Shown piece after piece: positions 26,858-36,155 of a stretch of DNA of 64,000 bases. Every line of letters starts with the position of its first letter. Position 1 is the first letter of the stretch. The stretch is from Roseobacter ponti. Lineage in GTDB: Bacteria; Pseudomonadota; Alphaproteobacteria; Rhodobacterales; Rhodobacteraceae. The notes under the pieces are model-generated. The model was not told the origin of the DNA and ran no database searches. It worked only from the letters and a program-made list of their open reading frames with translations. Made by a program: the position numbers and the translations under genes. The DNA lies in contig NZ_CP048788.1 in assembly GCF_012932215.1 (NCBI RefSeq), forward strand, positions 744,001 to 808,000. Direction: 5' to 3'.

Positions 26858-27561
26858 TGATGTGCTCCGAAATAGGCGTTGTGGATCGCCTCACGGCTCA
26901 GGCTCCCGGGCGTGCCGGAGAGCGTCACGCGGCCCTCCATCATGCAATAAACGCGGTCGGCCACGGCAAGCGCTTGGGCGATGTCCTGCTCCACCACGAT
27001 GATGCTGGCACCGGCGGCCTTGATAGCGGGCACGGCCTTATAGATGTCTTTGATCACGACCGGGGCGAGGCCGAGGCTGATCTCATCACACAAAAGCACA
27101 CGCGGATTGCTCATCAGCGCGCGGCCGATGGCGACCATCTGCTGTTGTCCGCCCGAGAGGGCAGTGCCCGGAGTGTGGCGGCGTTCGCGCAGGATCGGGA
27201 AGAGCTCATAGACCGTGTCGAGCGTCCACTGCCCGGATTTTTTGCGGCCATAGGTGCCGATCAGAAGGTTCTCTTCGACCGACAAGGACGGAAAGAGCTT
27301 GCGGCCTTCGGGCACCATCGCCACGCCCTGCGCCATGATCTCATCTGCCGGCAGCGCGCCGATTTCCGCGCCGTCAAAGCGCACGGCATTTGCATGGTTA
27401 CTCAGGACGCCGGCAATGGAGCGCATGAGCGTCGTTTTTCCGGCGCCGTTGGCACCGATAATTGCAATGGTCTCGGCTTCACCAAATTCGATATCGACAC
27501 CGAAAAGCGCCTGGAAATCGCCATAGTGAGCCACAAGATTTTGTGTGCTGAGCAGGGACAT
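26854..27561 (-). CDS. livF: HAAT ABC transporter ATP-binding protein LivF
   Basis: A 235-aa ATPase. Walker A is GANGAGKTT, the signature is LSGGQQQMVAIGRALM, Walker B is VLLCDEISLGLAP, and the H-loop position is occupied by Gln in IIVVEQD, as is normal for LivF. The GRKLFPSLSVEENLLIG segment also marks LivF. It shares one base with livG at 27561, which fits the strict operon order SBP-G-F-H-M seen here. Confidence 0.95.
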   Translation of the reverse strand: MSLLSTQNLVAHYGDFQALFGVDIEFGEAETIAIIGANGAGKTTLMRSIAGVLSNHANAVRFDGAEIGALPADEIMAQGVAMVPEGRKLFPSLSVEENLLIGTYGRKKSGQWTLDTVYELFPILRERRHTPGTALSGGQQQMVAIGRALMSNPRVLLCDEISLGLAPVVIKDIYKAVPAIKAAGASIIVVEQDIAQALAVADRVYCMMEGRVTLSGTPGSLSREAIHNAYFGAHQ

Positions 27562-28280
27562 CAGACTTCAATCCCCAGATAGATTTCCTGCACTTCCCTG
27601 CTGGCCATGATCTCTTCGGGATCTCCGAGACCGATGACCCGGCCGAAATCCAGAACCAGCAGACGCTCGACCACCGAGGTGAGCGCATGCAGCACGTGTT
27701 CGATCCAGATGATCGTGACGCCGCGCGCGTGGATATCCCTGATCGTGCCGATCAGAGCCTTACATTCGCCTTCGGTGAGCCCGCCGGCGATCTCGTCAAG
27801 CAGCAGCAGTTTCGGTTGCGTGGCCATCGCGCGGGCAAGCTCCAGGCGTTTGCGTTCCAGCAGCGACAGTTGCCCCGCAGGCGTATTGGCGCGGCGGATC
27901 AGTTCGGTGCGCTCCAGCACATCCGCGCAGTCGTCGAGGACGGCTGCTTCGCTGAGGTTGCGCCCATGGGTCGCCGCAACAAGAAGGTTTTCATAGACGG
28001 TCAGTTTCTCAAAAGGTTGCGGGATCTGGAAGGACCGCCCGATGCCCGTCAGACACCGCTCCATCGCGGACACTCTCGTCACGTCGCGGCCCTCGAAGGT
28101 GATGGTGCCCTGATCGGCGCGCAGGTTGCCGGTGATCAGGTTAAAGAGCGTGGATTTGCCTGCGCCGTTCGGCCCGATGATGCCCAGAGCCTCGCCCTGC
28201 GGCACATCGAAACTCGCGTCATCGGTCACGGTCAGCGCGCCGAAGCTCTTGCTGACATTCTGCAGACTCAGGATGTTCAT
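27561..28280 (-). CDS. livG: HAAT ABC transporter ATP-binding protein LivG
   Basis: A 239-aa ATPase with Walker A GPNGAGKST, Q-loop region GIGRSFQIPQPFEKLTVYENLLVA, Walker B LLLLDEIAGGL and the switch region IIWIEHV. The signature reads LSLLERKRLELARAM instead of the LSGGQ-like consensus; LivG proteins are often degenerate here, so this does not argue against function. It pairs with LivF to energise uptake. The gap to the upstream binding-protein gene is 49 bp. Confidence 0.94.
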   Translation of the reverse strand: MNILSLQNVSKSFGALTVTDDASFDVPQGEALGIIGPNGAGKSTLFNLITGNLRADQGTITFEGRDVTRVSAMERCLTGIGRSFQIPQPFEKLTVYENLLVAATHGRNLSEAAVLDDCADVLERTELIRRANTPAGQLSLLERKRLELARAMATQPKLLLLDEIAGGLTEGECKALIGTIRDIHARGVTIIWIEHVLHALTSVVERLLVLDFGRVIGLGDPEEIMASREVQEIYLGIEV

Positions 28281-28329
28281 GGTGGTCTCCCGCTGGCCCT
28301 GCCTCGTGCGACAGGGCCGGATTTGAGGA

Positions 28330-29604
28330 TCAGCTGATTTCTTCCATGGTCCCGCCGGTCGGAATGTCCGGGTGATCGGAATTGTCCACGATCACAAGGT
28401 CATAGCCGCCGCTGTCTTTCAGCCGCCACTGGCCGCCCACAAGCGGCGTTTTAGCGATGTTCGCGGCTGCAAAGGGCGGCAGACCGGCACCGTCAAAGGC
28501 GAGGCGTCCGACAATGGACTTCAGTTGTGTTGCTGCGATGGCCGCAGCGACCTCATCGGGATCACGGCTGTCTTCGACGCGTCCCATAACGTCTGCGGCC
28601 ATCTCAAAGAGCGCGTGTACAAAGCCGATGGGCTGGGTCCACTGCTTGCCTGTCGCGGTGGTGTATCCTGCGGCCAGTTCACCCGCCGACTGCCCGGTGA
28701 GCGAAGAGGCGAAGGGATGCGTGGGCGACCACCAGACCTCTGAGCTGAGGTTGTGGCCCTGATCTCCCAGCGCCTCGACGGCCTGGGGGAAGAGTATCGC
28801 CTTGCCGATGCTGGCGGCTTTGGGCGTGAAGCCCTGCTGCTTGGCCTGGGTCCAGAAGGTCGTGAAATCGGGCGGGATCGGCACGCCGGTTACGATCTCG
28901 CAGTTCGCGGCCTTAAAGGCGTTGATCTGGGCGCTGAAATCATCCGTGAGGTTCTGATAGCGGCCCGGGTCGGTGAGCCCGTAGCCCTGCGCGTCCAGAG
29001 GCTGTGGAAAGCCCACATTCGGATCACCCCAGGCATTGCCGTCGCCATCGTTGGGGAAAAGCCCGCCGACCTGTTTATTTGTGTCCAGCTGGTTCCACAT
29101 CGCGGTGAAGGTGCTGATCACATCCTCAAGCCCCCAGAAGAAATGAAAGCTGTAATCAAACGGCCGCCAGGATCCCGGGTCACCGGGGTTGCCCTGCTGG
29201 CCGATGAACCAGGGCTGCCAGGGGGCCACGGTGGAGATCACCGGGATTCCTTCGGCCTCGCAGGTCGTGGCGACAGGGTTGGTGGTTTCCGGCGTGGAGG
29301 CCACCAGCATCAGGTCGATCTCCTCGTCGATGATCAGTTCGCCCGCGACCTCGGCGGCGCGATTGGGGTTGGACTGGCTGTCCTTGACGATGACTTCGAA
29401 ATTGCCGCCGGCGTCAGAGCCAAGAAACCCGTCGATGATGAACTGATCGGCCTCAGAGAATGCAGCCAGCGGACCGGATTGCGGGCTGACATAGCCAAGC
29501 CGGATTTTGGCACCCTGCGCGAGTGCGGGGGCGGCGAGCCCGCCTGCGGCAAGGGTCAGGCCGGTGGCGGCGGTGGATCGCAGAAGTTTGCGGCGTGTAA
29601 TCAT
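28330..29604 (-). CDS. Periplasmic substrate-binding protein of the HAAT transporter
   Basis: A 424-aa LivJ/LivK-type receptor (Peripla_BP_6 class). It opens with a twin-arginine signal (TRRKLLRSTAATGLTLAAGG, cleaved near ALAQ), followed by the family start IRLGYVSPQSGPLAAFSEAD. The body has LIIDEEIDLMLVASTPETTNPVATTCE and a C-terminal Trp/Asp-rich lobe. It would capture the imported compound and deliver it to LivHM. Export by Tat rather than Sec is unusual but common for roseobacter receptors of this class. The ligand is unknown; the operon suggests a hydroxylated aromatic. Confidence 0.9.
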   Translation of the reverse strand: MITRRKLLRSTAATGLTLAAGGLAAPALAQGAKIRLGYVSPQSGPLAAFSEADQFIIDGFLGSDAGGNFEVIVKDSQSNPNRAAEVAGELIIDEEIDLMLVASTPETTNPVATTCEAEGIPVISTVAPWQPWFIGQQGNPGDPGSWRPFDYSFHFFWGLEDVISTFTAMWNQLDTNKQVGGLFPNDGDGNAWGDPNVGFPQPLDAQGYGLTDPGRYQNLTDDFSAQINAFKAANCEIVTGVPIPPDFTTFWTQAKQQGFTPKAASIGKAILFPQAVEALGDQGHNLSSEVWWSPTHPFASSLTGQSAGELAAGYTTATGKQWTQPIGFVHALFEMAADVMGRVEDSRDPDEVAAAIAATQLKSIVGRLAFDGAGLPPFAAANIAKTPLVGGQWRLKDSGGYDLVIVDNSDHPDIPTGGTMEEIS

Positions 29605-29652
29605 GATGTCCTCCCTGACGTCATTTTTCTGTCTGTGTGTTTCGGATGCGGG

Positions 29653-30710
29653 TTACTCAACCGGGGGGTCGCCGGCCCACGCGGCCTGGAGCAGCGCGCG
29701 GATGTCGTCGCGGGTCACGGGTTGTGGATTTGGGTAGGGTTTCGTCGTCGCCAGTTCTGCTGTCCTGTCGAGATCGCTTTCTTTGAGACCCAGATCGCGC
29801 AGGGCAAACGGCGCATCCATATCGCAGGCAAACCGGTGCAGGGCTGTGCCCGCATTGCTGCCGCCGAGCAGATCGCAAACGGGTTGCAATTCGGAGGATG
29901 CGGCGCGGGCGTTATAGGCAATCGCATGGGGCAGGATCACCGCATGGGTTTCCGCGTGCGGCAGATCAAAAGAGCCGCCCAGCGTGTGGCAGAGCTTGTG
30001 GTGCAGCGCCATACCCACGCGGCCCAGCACCGTGCCGCAGGCCCAGGCACCGCGCAGCGTTGCCTCGCGTGCCGTAAGATCTTCCGGGTTTTTCAGAACC
30101 TCAGGCAGGCCACTGATGAGCGCCTCCAGCCCTTCGCGGGCCAGGGCATCGGTTTCGATTGTGCGGTCTTTTGCATAGAGCGCCTCTGCGGCATGGGCCA
30201 TAGCGTTAAGCGCGGAAGTGACGGTCATGCTGACCGGCAGGCTGACCACCAGCTCCGGGTCATAGAGTATCACCTCAGGCAGCACCTTCGGATCACTGAG
30301 AGTGGTTTTGACGCCGTGTTCAGTCTGGCCGAGGATCGGCGTTGCTTCGCTGCCGGCATAGGTTGTGGGGATCACGATCTGCGGCAGATCGGTGTGCCAT
30401 GCAACCGCCTTACTGAGGCCGGTGGTCGAGCCGCCCCCTATGGCGACCAGACAGTCGGCATTTGTCTCCTGTACATGACCGAGCGCCAGTTTCGTGATCT
30501 CAACCGGCGTGTGCATCGCGGCCTTGCAGAAGACGCCTGCTGCAAGAGATCCAAGCTTGCCTGCGATCTCTGATGCTGCGTCGCATTGCCGGGGCGTCGG
30601 AGCACCAGAACACGGGACGCCCCAAGCCGGCGCACCTCGGATGCAATTGTTTCACGCAGCCCGGGGCCGAAAAGAACGCGTACATCCTGAGTTTCTGTCT
30701 GCGTGTTCAA
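29653..30710 (-). pseudogene. Maleylacetate reductase, interrupted by a one-base frameshift
   Basis: Iron-type alcohol dehydrogenase family; it reduces maleylacetate (the hydroxyquinol cleavage product) to 3-oxoadipate. The start is TTG 30710, ten bases after GGAGG. Residues 1-36 read VRVLFGPG...ASRVLVL in one frame. From about 30595 downward the family sequence continues in another frame as TPRQCDAASEIAGKL, then AAGVFCKAAMHTPVE, the GGGSTTGLSKA nucleotide motif, IPTTYAGSEATPI and the metal-site HHKLCHTLGGSFDLPHAETHA. One missing base near 30596-30600 (expected VLVL-S-TP) explains it. Everything else is intact, so this is either a very recent mutation or a sequencing error. It is the first gene of the operon. 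Confidence 0.85.
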
Positions 30711-30796
30711 GGCGCCGTTTCCTCCGTTGCTGGCTGATGGTTTCTCTCAGGTTAGCTGCGAAAATAATCATGGTTGATCGAATCTGAGGGATAAAT

Positions 30797-30813
30797 CATA
30801 CCATTATGGTATG
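30797..30813. promoter_or_regulatory. LysR-type operator palindrome overlapping the regulator's start codon
   Basis: CATACCATTATGGTATG has perfect 6-bp arms around ATTAT and contains a T-N11-A LysR box. Its last three bases are the ATG of the LysR gene. The promoter for the divergent catabolic operon must lie in the 100 bp to its left (30711-30796). It is well placed for autoregulation and for control of the operon. Confidence 0.72.
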
Positions 30814-31761
30814 AAGATTGATCCAAACCATCTGAACCTGCTTGCAGCGATCATTGACAACGGCGGTCTCGGTGAGGGCGCGGTCGCTCTGGGTAAGTCA
30901 CAGCCAAGCGTGTCGCGCACGGTTTCCATGCTGGAGGCGCGCATCGGTGCACGACTGTTTGAAAAGGGAAGAAAGCCGGTCCGTCCCACCGAGCTTTGTC
31001 AGTCGCTCGCGGCACAGGGTCGGATCGTCGCTCAGGCAACGCAGACGGCTGAACAGGCAACTGATCTTTATAACGGCGGGCGGGCAGGCTCGGCACGTGT
31101 CGCGGGCACGCCGATTTTCATGGATGGTGTGATCTCCGGCATGATCGCGTCGTTTCAGCGGTCATTCCCCGAAGTTTCCATCCATCAGACCTATGGCTAC
31201 CTTGCTGATCTGCGTGAGCAGCTGACTGTCGGGACGATTGATCTGGCGATCTGCCCGGTGCGCCATGATCAGGTGCCCGCCGCGCTGTCTTTCAAACCGC
31301 TGCTGCCCGGGCGCAATGTAATCGCCTGCGCGCCGTCACACCCGCTGGCGCGTAAATCGGCTCTGACGCTGTCCGAGATTGCGCCTTATCCCTGGATTGC
31401 GCCGCCGGCGGACAGCCCGCTCTATGAGGATCTGCGCAATGCGCTGAGCAGCATCGGCATCTCTGATTTTCGGGTGAGTTTCACCGGAGGCTCGCTGACA
31501 TCGATCCTGAGTGTTCTGGCAGGATCAGAGGCGCTGACGGTGCTGCCCTATTCTGTGGTGTTCATGCAGCGGCATATCAGAACCGTCACCTCGCTGCCTG
31601 TGCGGCTGGAACATCCTGACCGTCAGCTGGGGCTGTTGTGGCAGAGCAACAGAAAACACCTGCCCGCCATCGCACGGTTTCGCAAGTACGTTGAGGCTGA
31701 ATTTGCCGAGTTGTCGCAGCAGATGAACGTCAGAGGTCGCGACAGTATCTGGCGGCGGTAA
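30811..31761 (+). CDS. LysR-family transcriptional regulator (divergent from the aromatic operon)
   Basis: 316 aa. The N-terminal winged helix-turn-helix spans about residues 5-64 (LLAAIIDNGGLGEGAVALGKSQPSVSRTVSMLE). A periplasmic-binding-protein-like effector domain follows, with the RLFEKGRKPVRPTELC linker and LAICPVRHDQ. The start is supported by the usual LysR N-terminal spacing, but no good ribosome site is close by; GAGGG lies 20 nt upstream. It is transcribed away from the maleylacetate reductase gene with a 100-bp shared promoter region and a T-N11-A palindrome. It likely activates the operon in response to a pathway compound; the effector is unknown. Confidence 0.9.
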   Translation: MKIDPNHLNLLAAIIDNGGLGEGAVALGKSQPSVSRTVSMLEARIGARLFEKGRKPVRPTELCQSLAAQGRIVAQATQTAEQATDLYNGGRAGSARVAGTPIFMDGVISGMIASFQRSFPEVSIHQTYGYLADLREQLTVGTIDLAICPVRHDQVPAALSFKPLLPGRNVIACAPSHPLARKSALTLSEIAPYPWIAPPADSPLYEDLRNALSSIGISDFRVSFTGGSLTSILSVLAGSEALTVLPYSVVFMQRHIRTVTSLPVRLEHPDRQLGLLWQSNRKHLPAIARFRKYVEAEFAELSQQMNVRGRDSIWRR

Positions 31762-31786
31762 GACCGCGCCCTGTGCGCGCTGTTAA

Positions 31787-32345
31787 TCAGACTGTCGCCA
31801 TCAGGAATATACGTCCGGTCGGGCCCTGCCTTTTTGCGGCGTAAATGGTGTCTTCCGCCTCGTTCAGCGGTTGTGTCAGTGTCCTTTCGACACCGTCAAA
31901 GTGAAGTCCGATCCCCATCGAAATCGAGACTGATTTGCCGGGTGCCCGGACCTCAGACGCCACCCCGTGCATTCTCTGCGCAAAGCCTCTGACCGCCGCG
32001 AGCGACCACCCTTCGAGGCAGAAACTGAATTCGTCGCTGCCACAGCGCGCCTGCCCGGCAGACATAGCGCAGCCGGTTGGCGCGTTCCTTCAGCAGCCTG
32101 TGCGGGCGCAGCAGCGCATCATGCAGTTCATGGCCTATCTCCGCCCGAAATACTGTTCGACGGACAAAGTTCCCGTCGCGGGGGTGTATGCGCGCATTCA
32201 CAACAACCGGGATGCGGCGGCGCCCCGGGGTCAGGACGGTCTCGCCGCAGCGGCGCGTCTGCGCCAGTGCCGGGCGCATGTATTCCGCCATCAGAAATCC
32301 CGAGGCGCGGGTGTCAGACCTCCCGCGAATGCCCGGGTCCGCTGA
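31787..32345 (-). pseudogene. Remnant of a PAS-GGDEF diguanylate cyclase
   Basis: Two minus-strand frames together give a decayed signalling protein. The first (to about 32345) reads FLMAEYMRPALAQTRR, RRIPVVVNARI and RTVFRAEIGHELHDALL, resembling the end of a PAS domain and its linker helix. It then jumps directly to LLKERANRLRYVCRAG, skipping the LTGLPNR and metal-binding part of GGDEF. The rest continues in another frame (31787-32065): RCGSDEFSFCLEG in place of GGDEF, VSISMGIG, and EDTIYAAKRQG. An internal deletion plus a frameshift means it cannot make cyclic di-GMP. Confidence 0.7.
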
Positions 32346-32714
32346 TCAGGTCGGCTACCCGCGCCGGGCTGGCCATAAGCGTCCGGTTGCCCGACCTGAG
32401 AACCTTCACGGCAAAGAGGGCCACTCGCAGTCAGAGACATCTGAGCTCCACCGGATTCCGGCATCGGACAGATACACAAAAACACAACTATGAGTAATTT
32501 AAAACGAATATGACAGCGGGCTGCGGTGCAGCGGTTTCAAGGCGCCGGACCGCACCGGAAAAATCTGCACCGCTCAGCGTGCCGTGGCATGGCGGATGCA
32601 TTCACCTGTGCCCGCGCGACCTGCGGTGTATTTTGTCCCAGGCCGTGTCGAGGATACATTCAGTTCTTTTCAGCTTATATGGAAACGTCCGGCACAACGG
32701 CATGCAAGCAGGCA
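32346..32714. other. Non-coding or decayed spacer
   Basis: No convincing gene. Short open frames on both strands have no recognisable domain. On the minus strand, 32346-32420 may be the far end of the same decayed PAS protein. Confidence 0.5.
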
Positions 32715-32996
32715 TCAGAAGAATAATTCGTCATATTCTTCAATGAGCTGACGGGCGGCGAGCTTGCAGTCGTTCGGGCTGTCGATCCGGCAGGTTTTGG
32801 AATAACCGCGGTAAACCACACTGGTCTGCTCAAATGAGCCGTTCGGACCTTCCAGAAGCCGTGTCCGGATTTCATAGCGCTCGCCTGCGTTCAGTCCGGT
32901 CTCCAGAACCGCCTGTGACCGGGTCTCATTACTTACCGTCGTGCAGGCGCCAAGCAGCAGTGCCGTGGTCAGTGCTACAGATCTTACAACCATCAT
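32715..32996 (-). CDS. Small lipoprotein, unknown function
   Basis: I choose ATG 32996 (MMVVRSVALTTALLLGACTT), which follows GGAGTAAA and gives a typical lipoprotein signal with lipobox LLGA-C. The open frame runs a further 33 codons upstream without similar character. The mature part is about 75 aa, with two further Cys (TCRIDSPNDC) that could pair in the periplasm and an acidic C-terminal EEYDELFF. I do not recognise the family. The gene stands alone between decayed DNA and a multicopper oxidase gene transcribed the same way. Confidence 0.7.
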   Translation of the reverse strand: MMVVRSVALTTALLLGACTTVSNETRSQAVLETGLNAGERYEIRTRLLEGPNGSFEQTSVVYRGYSKTCRIDSPNDCKLAARQLIEEYDELFF

Positions 32997-33132
32997 TTTA
33001 CTCCGTTTTTGATGATGTTCCCGGTTATCCCCGGGCGCGCCAGCGCGCTTTACAGTCTTTATAAGGGTTCTCACGCATAACTGGTCACGCTGCAATTGCG
33101 ACCGGCCGCCGCAGACCTGACCTGCGCCCCGC

Positions 33133-34545
33133 TCAGGCGACCGAAAACCATCCCATCATGCCGGACACCTGGTGCCCCAGCATGTGACAGTGGATCATCC
33201 ATCTACCCGGATTGTCGGCCACAAAGGCGATTTCAGCGGACTGATCCGGAGCAATGAGAACAGTGTCCCGGATATCGCGATGCGGATCAGTCAGGACCTG
33301 AAAATGATGTCCGTGCAGATGCACGGCATGGGCAAAGCGGGTGCGGTTTTCGATTTTCATCCGGACCGTCCTGCCCTGCCGCGCGCTGAACATCGGCTCA
33401 GCCATGCCATGCGCGACCCCGTTGAAAGTCCAGGCCATACCGTGCGAAACAAGCTCGCGGAAATCCATTGTCCGGCCCTGATAGGTGGCCTTTTCGAGAC
33501 CACGCATTGCACCGCCCTCCATGACGAGAACTTCGTCCTGCGGCTGCGTGAGATCCGGGGCCTGCCATCCGGGCCAGGCCGGCAGTGCCCGCAGATCAGC
33601 CGTGGTGGCCGTGGCCGCATCGCCTTTGGTAAGAAACCCTGCGATATCCACCCACTGACCATTGCCCGGATCAAAAAGGAGTGCGCCGCGCTGCTCTGTC
33701 GCTGTGGGGGCGTCAATCACCACATCCGCCCGTTGCGCGGGCGCCAGCACAAGCGTTTCGGCGGATCGGGGAGCGACCGGATGCCCGTCTACGGCAATCA
33801 ACCGCGCGCCAAGCTCGGGCAGGGCGAGCGACATGACGCGCGCGGTGGCCGTGTTGATCAGACGCAGGCGGATACGCTCGGACGGGCGCAGACTGAATTC
33901 CGGCCATGCCGCGCCATTGACGGTTACAGTGTTGCCCAGGCGGCCCGCGTGGGCCGCTGCGTGCAGATCATCCCACCTGTCGTTGACGATCGCGGCATCG
34001 CTGTCGAGCAGCCAGTCATCCAGCACAAGGGTCAGGTCGCGTGCGGCACTTCCGACCTCGCCTGCCCAGGGGGTGGCATCTTCGACGATCAGCGGGCCGG
34101 AAAGCCCTCGCGCGACCTGCTCAAAGCTTCGGTTGTGTGAATGATACCAGTATGTTCCGGGATCCGGCGCGACAAAGTCATAGTCAAAATGATCCCCCGG
34201 CACGACGGCGGCCTGGGTCAGGGGCGCGGCACCATCCATGGCGTTGTCAATTCGGATGCCGTGCCAGTGCACTGCCGTTGCCTGTGGCAGATCGTTCTGC
34301 AGCCTGAAGCGTACTGCTTCGCCGGCAGTAACCCGGATCTCCGGACCCGGCACGGTGCCCGGTCCGGAGATCCCGTAAGCCCAGACCTCTGTACCCGGAT
34401 AGCCCTGCGGTGCGAGCTGCGCTGTCGCTGGCATTGCGCGTAACACGGGCAGATCGCCTTGTGCCCGACCGCGGCCCGGCATGAGCAATGCCGCGGTCAG
34501 GGCTGTTGATTGCGCCATGAAGGACCTGCGTGTCGTATATGCCAT
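33133..34545 (-). CDS. Multicopper oxidase (CueO/laccase-like), Tat exported
   Basis: 470 aa with a twin-arginine signal (TTRRSFMAQSTALTAALL). Three cupredoxin domains follow, with the four copper motifs in order: HWHG (about 95), WYHSHN (about 137), HAVHLHGHHF and the terminal HCHMLGHQVSGMM. The Met two turns after HCH is the expected type 1 axial ligand. Such enzymes oxidise Cu(I), phenols or metal ions with oxygen in the periplasm. No Met-rich loop like that of CueO is seen, so copper tolerance is only one option. The gene is monocistronic, with a GAAAGGAA-type ribosome site. Confidence 0.93.
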   Translation of the reverse strand: MAYTTRRSFMAQSTALTAALLMPGRGRAQGDLPVLRAMPATAQLAPQGYPGTEVWAYGISGPGTVPGPEIRVTAGEAVRFRLQNDLPQATAVHWHGIRIDNAMDGAAPLTQAAVVPGDHFDYDFVAPDPGTYWYHSHNRSFEQVARGLSGPLIVEDATPWAGEVGSAARDLTLVLDDWLLDSDAAIVNDRWDDLHAAAHAGRLGNTVTVNGAAWPEFSLRPSERIRLRLINTATARVMSLALPELGARLIAVDGHPVAPRSAETLVLAPAQRADVVIDAPTATEQRGALLFDPGNGQWVDIAGFLTKGDAATATTADLRALPAWPGWQAPDLTQPQDEVLVMEGGAMRGLEKATYQGRTMDFRELVSHGMAWTFNGVAHGMAEPMFSARQGRTVRMKIENRTRFAHAVHLHGHHFQVLTDPHRDIRDTVLIAPDQSAEIAFVADNPGRWMIHCHMLGHQVSGMMGWFSVA

Positions 34546-35000
34546 CGGAAATTCCTTTCACCCGGTTGGCTGTGGCGGGCGGCAGATGCAGCCCGGCGCA
34601 CGCTTCAGAGAATGACACCAATTGCCGCAGCTTCAAGCGCGATAGAGCGACGCAGGGGCACAGCAACAGCATGTAAGACAGACGACGGGGCGTGTGCCTG
34701 TCAGCAAGCTGTCTGCACATCGTGTGGGGGGTCCGGGGCGCGCTCTGCAGGGGGGCGTACAAAGTGGGCGGTCTCCCGGATCTGTCAGGCTCTGTGCCGC
34801 TGACAGGTGTGCACTCAGTCACTTTTCCGCCAGGGTCGTTTGCCATGCTGCATGGGATGCCTTGCCTATGACCATGGTTTTATCTTAGCTGCGGGCGCAA
34901 TGTCAGTTCGTAAAAGCATATCCTCAAAGACACCGTGCGTCCGCGCGAAGAACTGCTCTGACAGCGGTGCGAGCACTGCTGATGCCGCGGGCGCCCCGCT
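34546..35000. other. 455-bp divergent intergenic region
   Basis: It lies between the oxidase (minus) and acyltransferase (plus) genes. No open frame here has recognisable protein character. It must hold the promoters of both genes, but I could not place them. Confidence 0.5.
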
Positions 35001-36155
35001 GTGACCGTCTCAGATCATCAGCAAACCGGTGCAAATGGTGCGACCGGCGCGGGCAGCTCCGGGCCCGCGCATGCGATCTACAGAAATACCCGGCATTTCA
35101 GCAGTCTGAACGGGCTGAGGTTTCTGTGCATCTTTGCGGTCTTGTGGCACCATGCACCGGTCTGGGCCCAGATGGCCGATGCCCCGCAACTCCTTCGGCG
35201 CGGGTTTCTCGGTGTCGACTTTTTCTTTGTTCTCAGCGGCTTTCTCATCACGACCCTGCTTCTGAGGGAGGAAGACCAGAACGGCCGGTTTTCTCTTCGC
35301 GGGTTCTACTGGCGGCGGTTTCTGCGCATCGTGCCGGTCTACTTCCTCGTCGTCACGCTGATCGCTGTTTTCTTTATCGGCGTGAAGGGCAGGACCGGCT
35401 ATCTCGAACTTTTGCCGTTTTACTATCTGTTTTTGTCTAACTTTCTGGCCAGTGATATTCCGATGCTGGCGCCGACCTGGTCATTATCGGTTGAAGAGCA
35501 GTATTATCTTGTCTGGCCGCTCCTTCTGCTTCTGACGCCGCGGCGCTTTATTCTGCCCGTTCTGGCCGGGCTGATCGTTCTGAATGTAGTTGCAGTGACC
35601 GGCGGGCTGCGCGTGATCGGCATCCGCCCGATAAAAATTGACCCGCTGGTGATCCGGATGTTCACCGCGACTTATGCCCCGATCCTGATCGGATCAGGGC
35701 TTGCGGTGATCCTGCACAATAAAGCGGGCTTTGATGCCCTTGCACGGGTATTCGGCAGCCGGTTTGCGGCTCCGGTGGCGTTTTTGCTGCTGCCTGTTCT
35801 GATCCACTTTCTGCCGGCTGATCTGACCGGCTGGCCCAATCTGGTACTGCACTTTTACATGGCAGCCTGCCTGACAAGCATCGTCATTCGCGAGGATCAT
35901 CTGTTGCGGCCGTTCTTTGTTTTCCGGCCGGTCGCACGGGTGGGAGAGATCAGCTACGGTATCTATCTTTACCATCTGATCGCGCTGCACATTACGGTGT
36001 CGTATCTCAGTGCCGGAATACGTCTGGACGGGTGGCTGATCTTTGTCACCTACAGCCTGGTTGCCATTCTGATTTCAGAGCTCAGTTTCCGGTACTATGA
36101 GACCCCGTTTCTCAACCTGCGCCACAAGAAAAGTCGGTCACAATCTGTGCCGTGA
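35001..36155 (+). CDS. Acyltransferase family 3 (OafA/YrhL-like) membrane protein
   Basis: 384 aa with about ten membrane segments. It opens with the family signature FSSLNGLRFLCIFAVLWHH (catalytic His in the first helix), then FLGVDFFFVLSGFLITTLLL and FYWRRFLRIVPVYF, and later WSLSVEEQYYLVWP. These proteins O-acylate cell-surface sugars or lipids. It starts with GTG 35001. No glycosyltransferases are nearby, so the target polymer cannot be guessed. Confidence 0.92.
   Translation: MTVSDHQQTGANGATGAGSSGPAHAIYRNTRHFSSLNGLRFLCIFAVLWHHAPVWAQMADAPQLLRRGFLGVDFFFVLSGFLITTLLLREEDQNGRFSLRGFYWRRFLRIVPVYFLVVTLIAVFFIGVKGRTGYLELLPFYYLFLSNFLASDIPMLAPTWSLSVEEQYYLVWPLLLLLTPRRFILPVLAGLIVLNVVAVTGGLRVIGIRPIKIDPLVIRMFTATYAPILIGSGLAVILHNKAGFDALARVFGSRFAAPVAFLLLPVLIHFLPADLTGWPNLVLHFYMAACLTSIVIREDHLLRPFFVFRPVARVGEISYGIYLYHLIALHITVSYLSAGIRLDGWLIFVTYSLVAILISELSFRYYETPFLNLRHKKSRSQSVP

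Noticed and set aside
28753-30573. 606-codon plus-strand open frame opposite the binding-protein and maleylacetate reductase genes
   Set aside because: Antisense to two clearly recognisable minus-strand proteins; composition is Arg/His/Gly-rich with no domain. It is an effect of high GC codon use.
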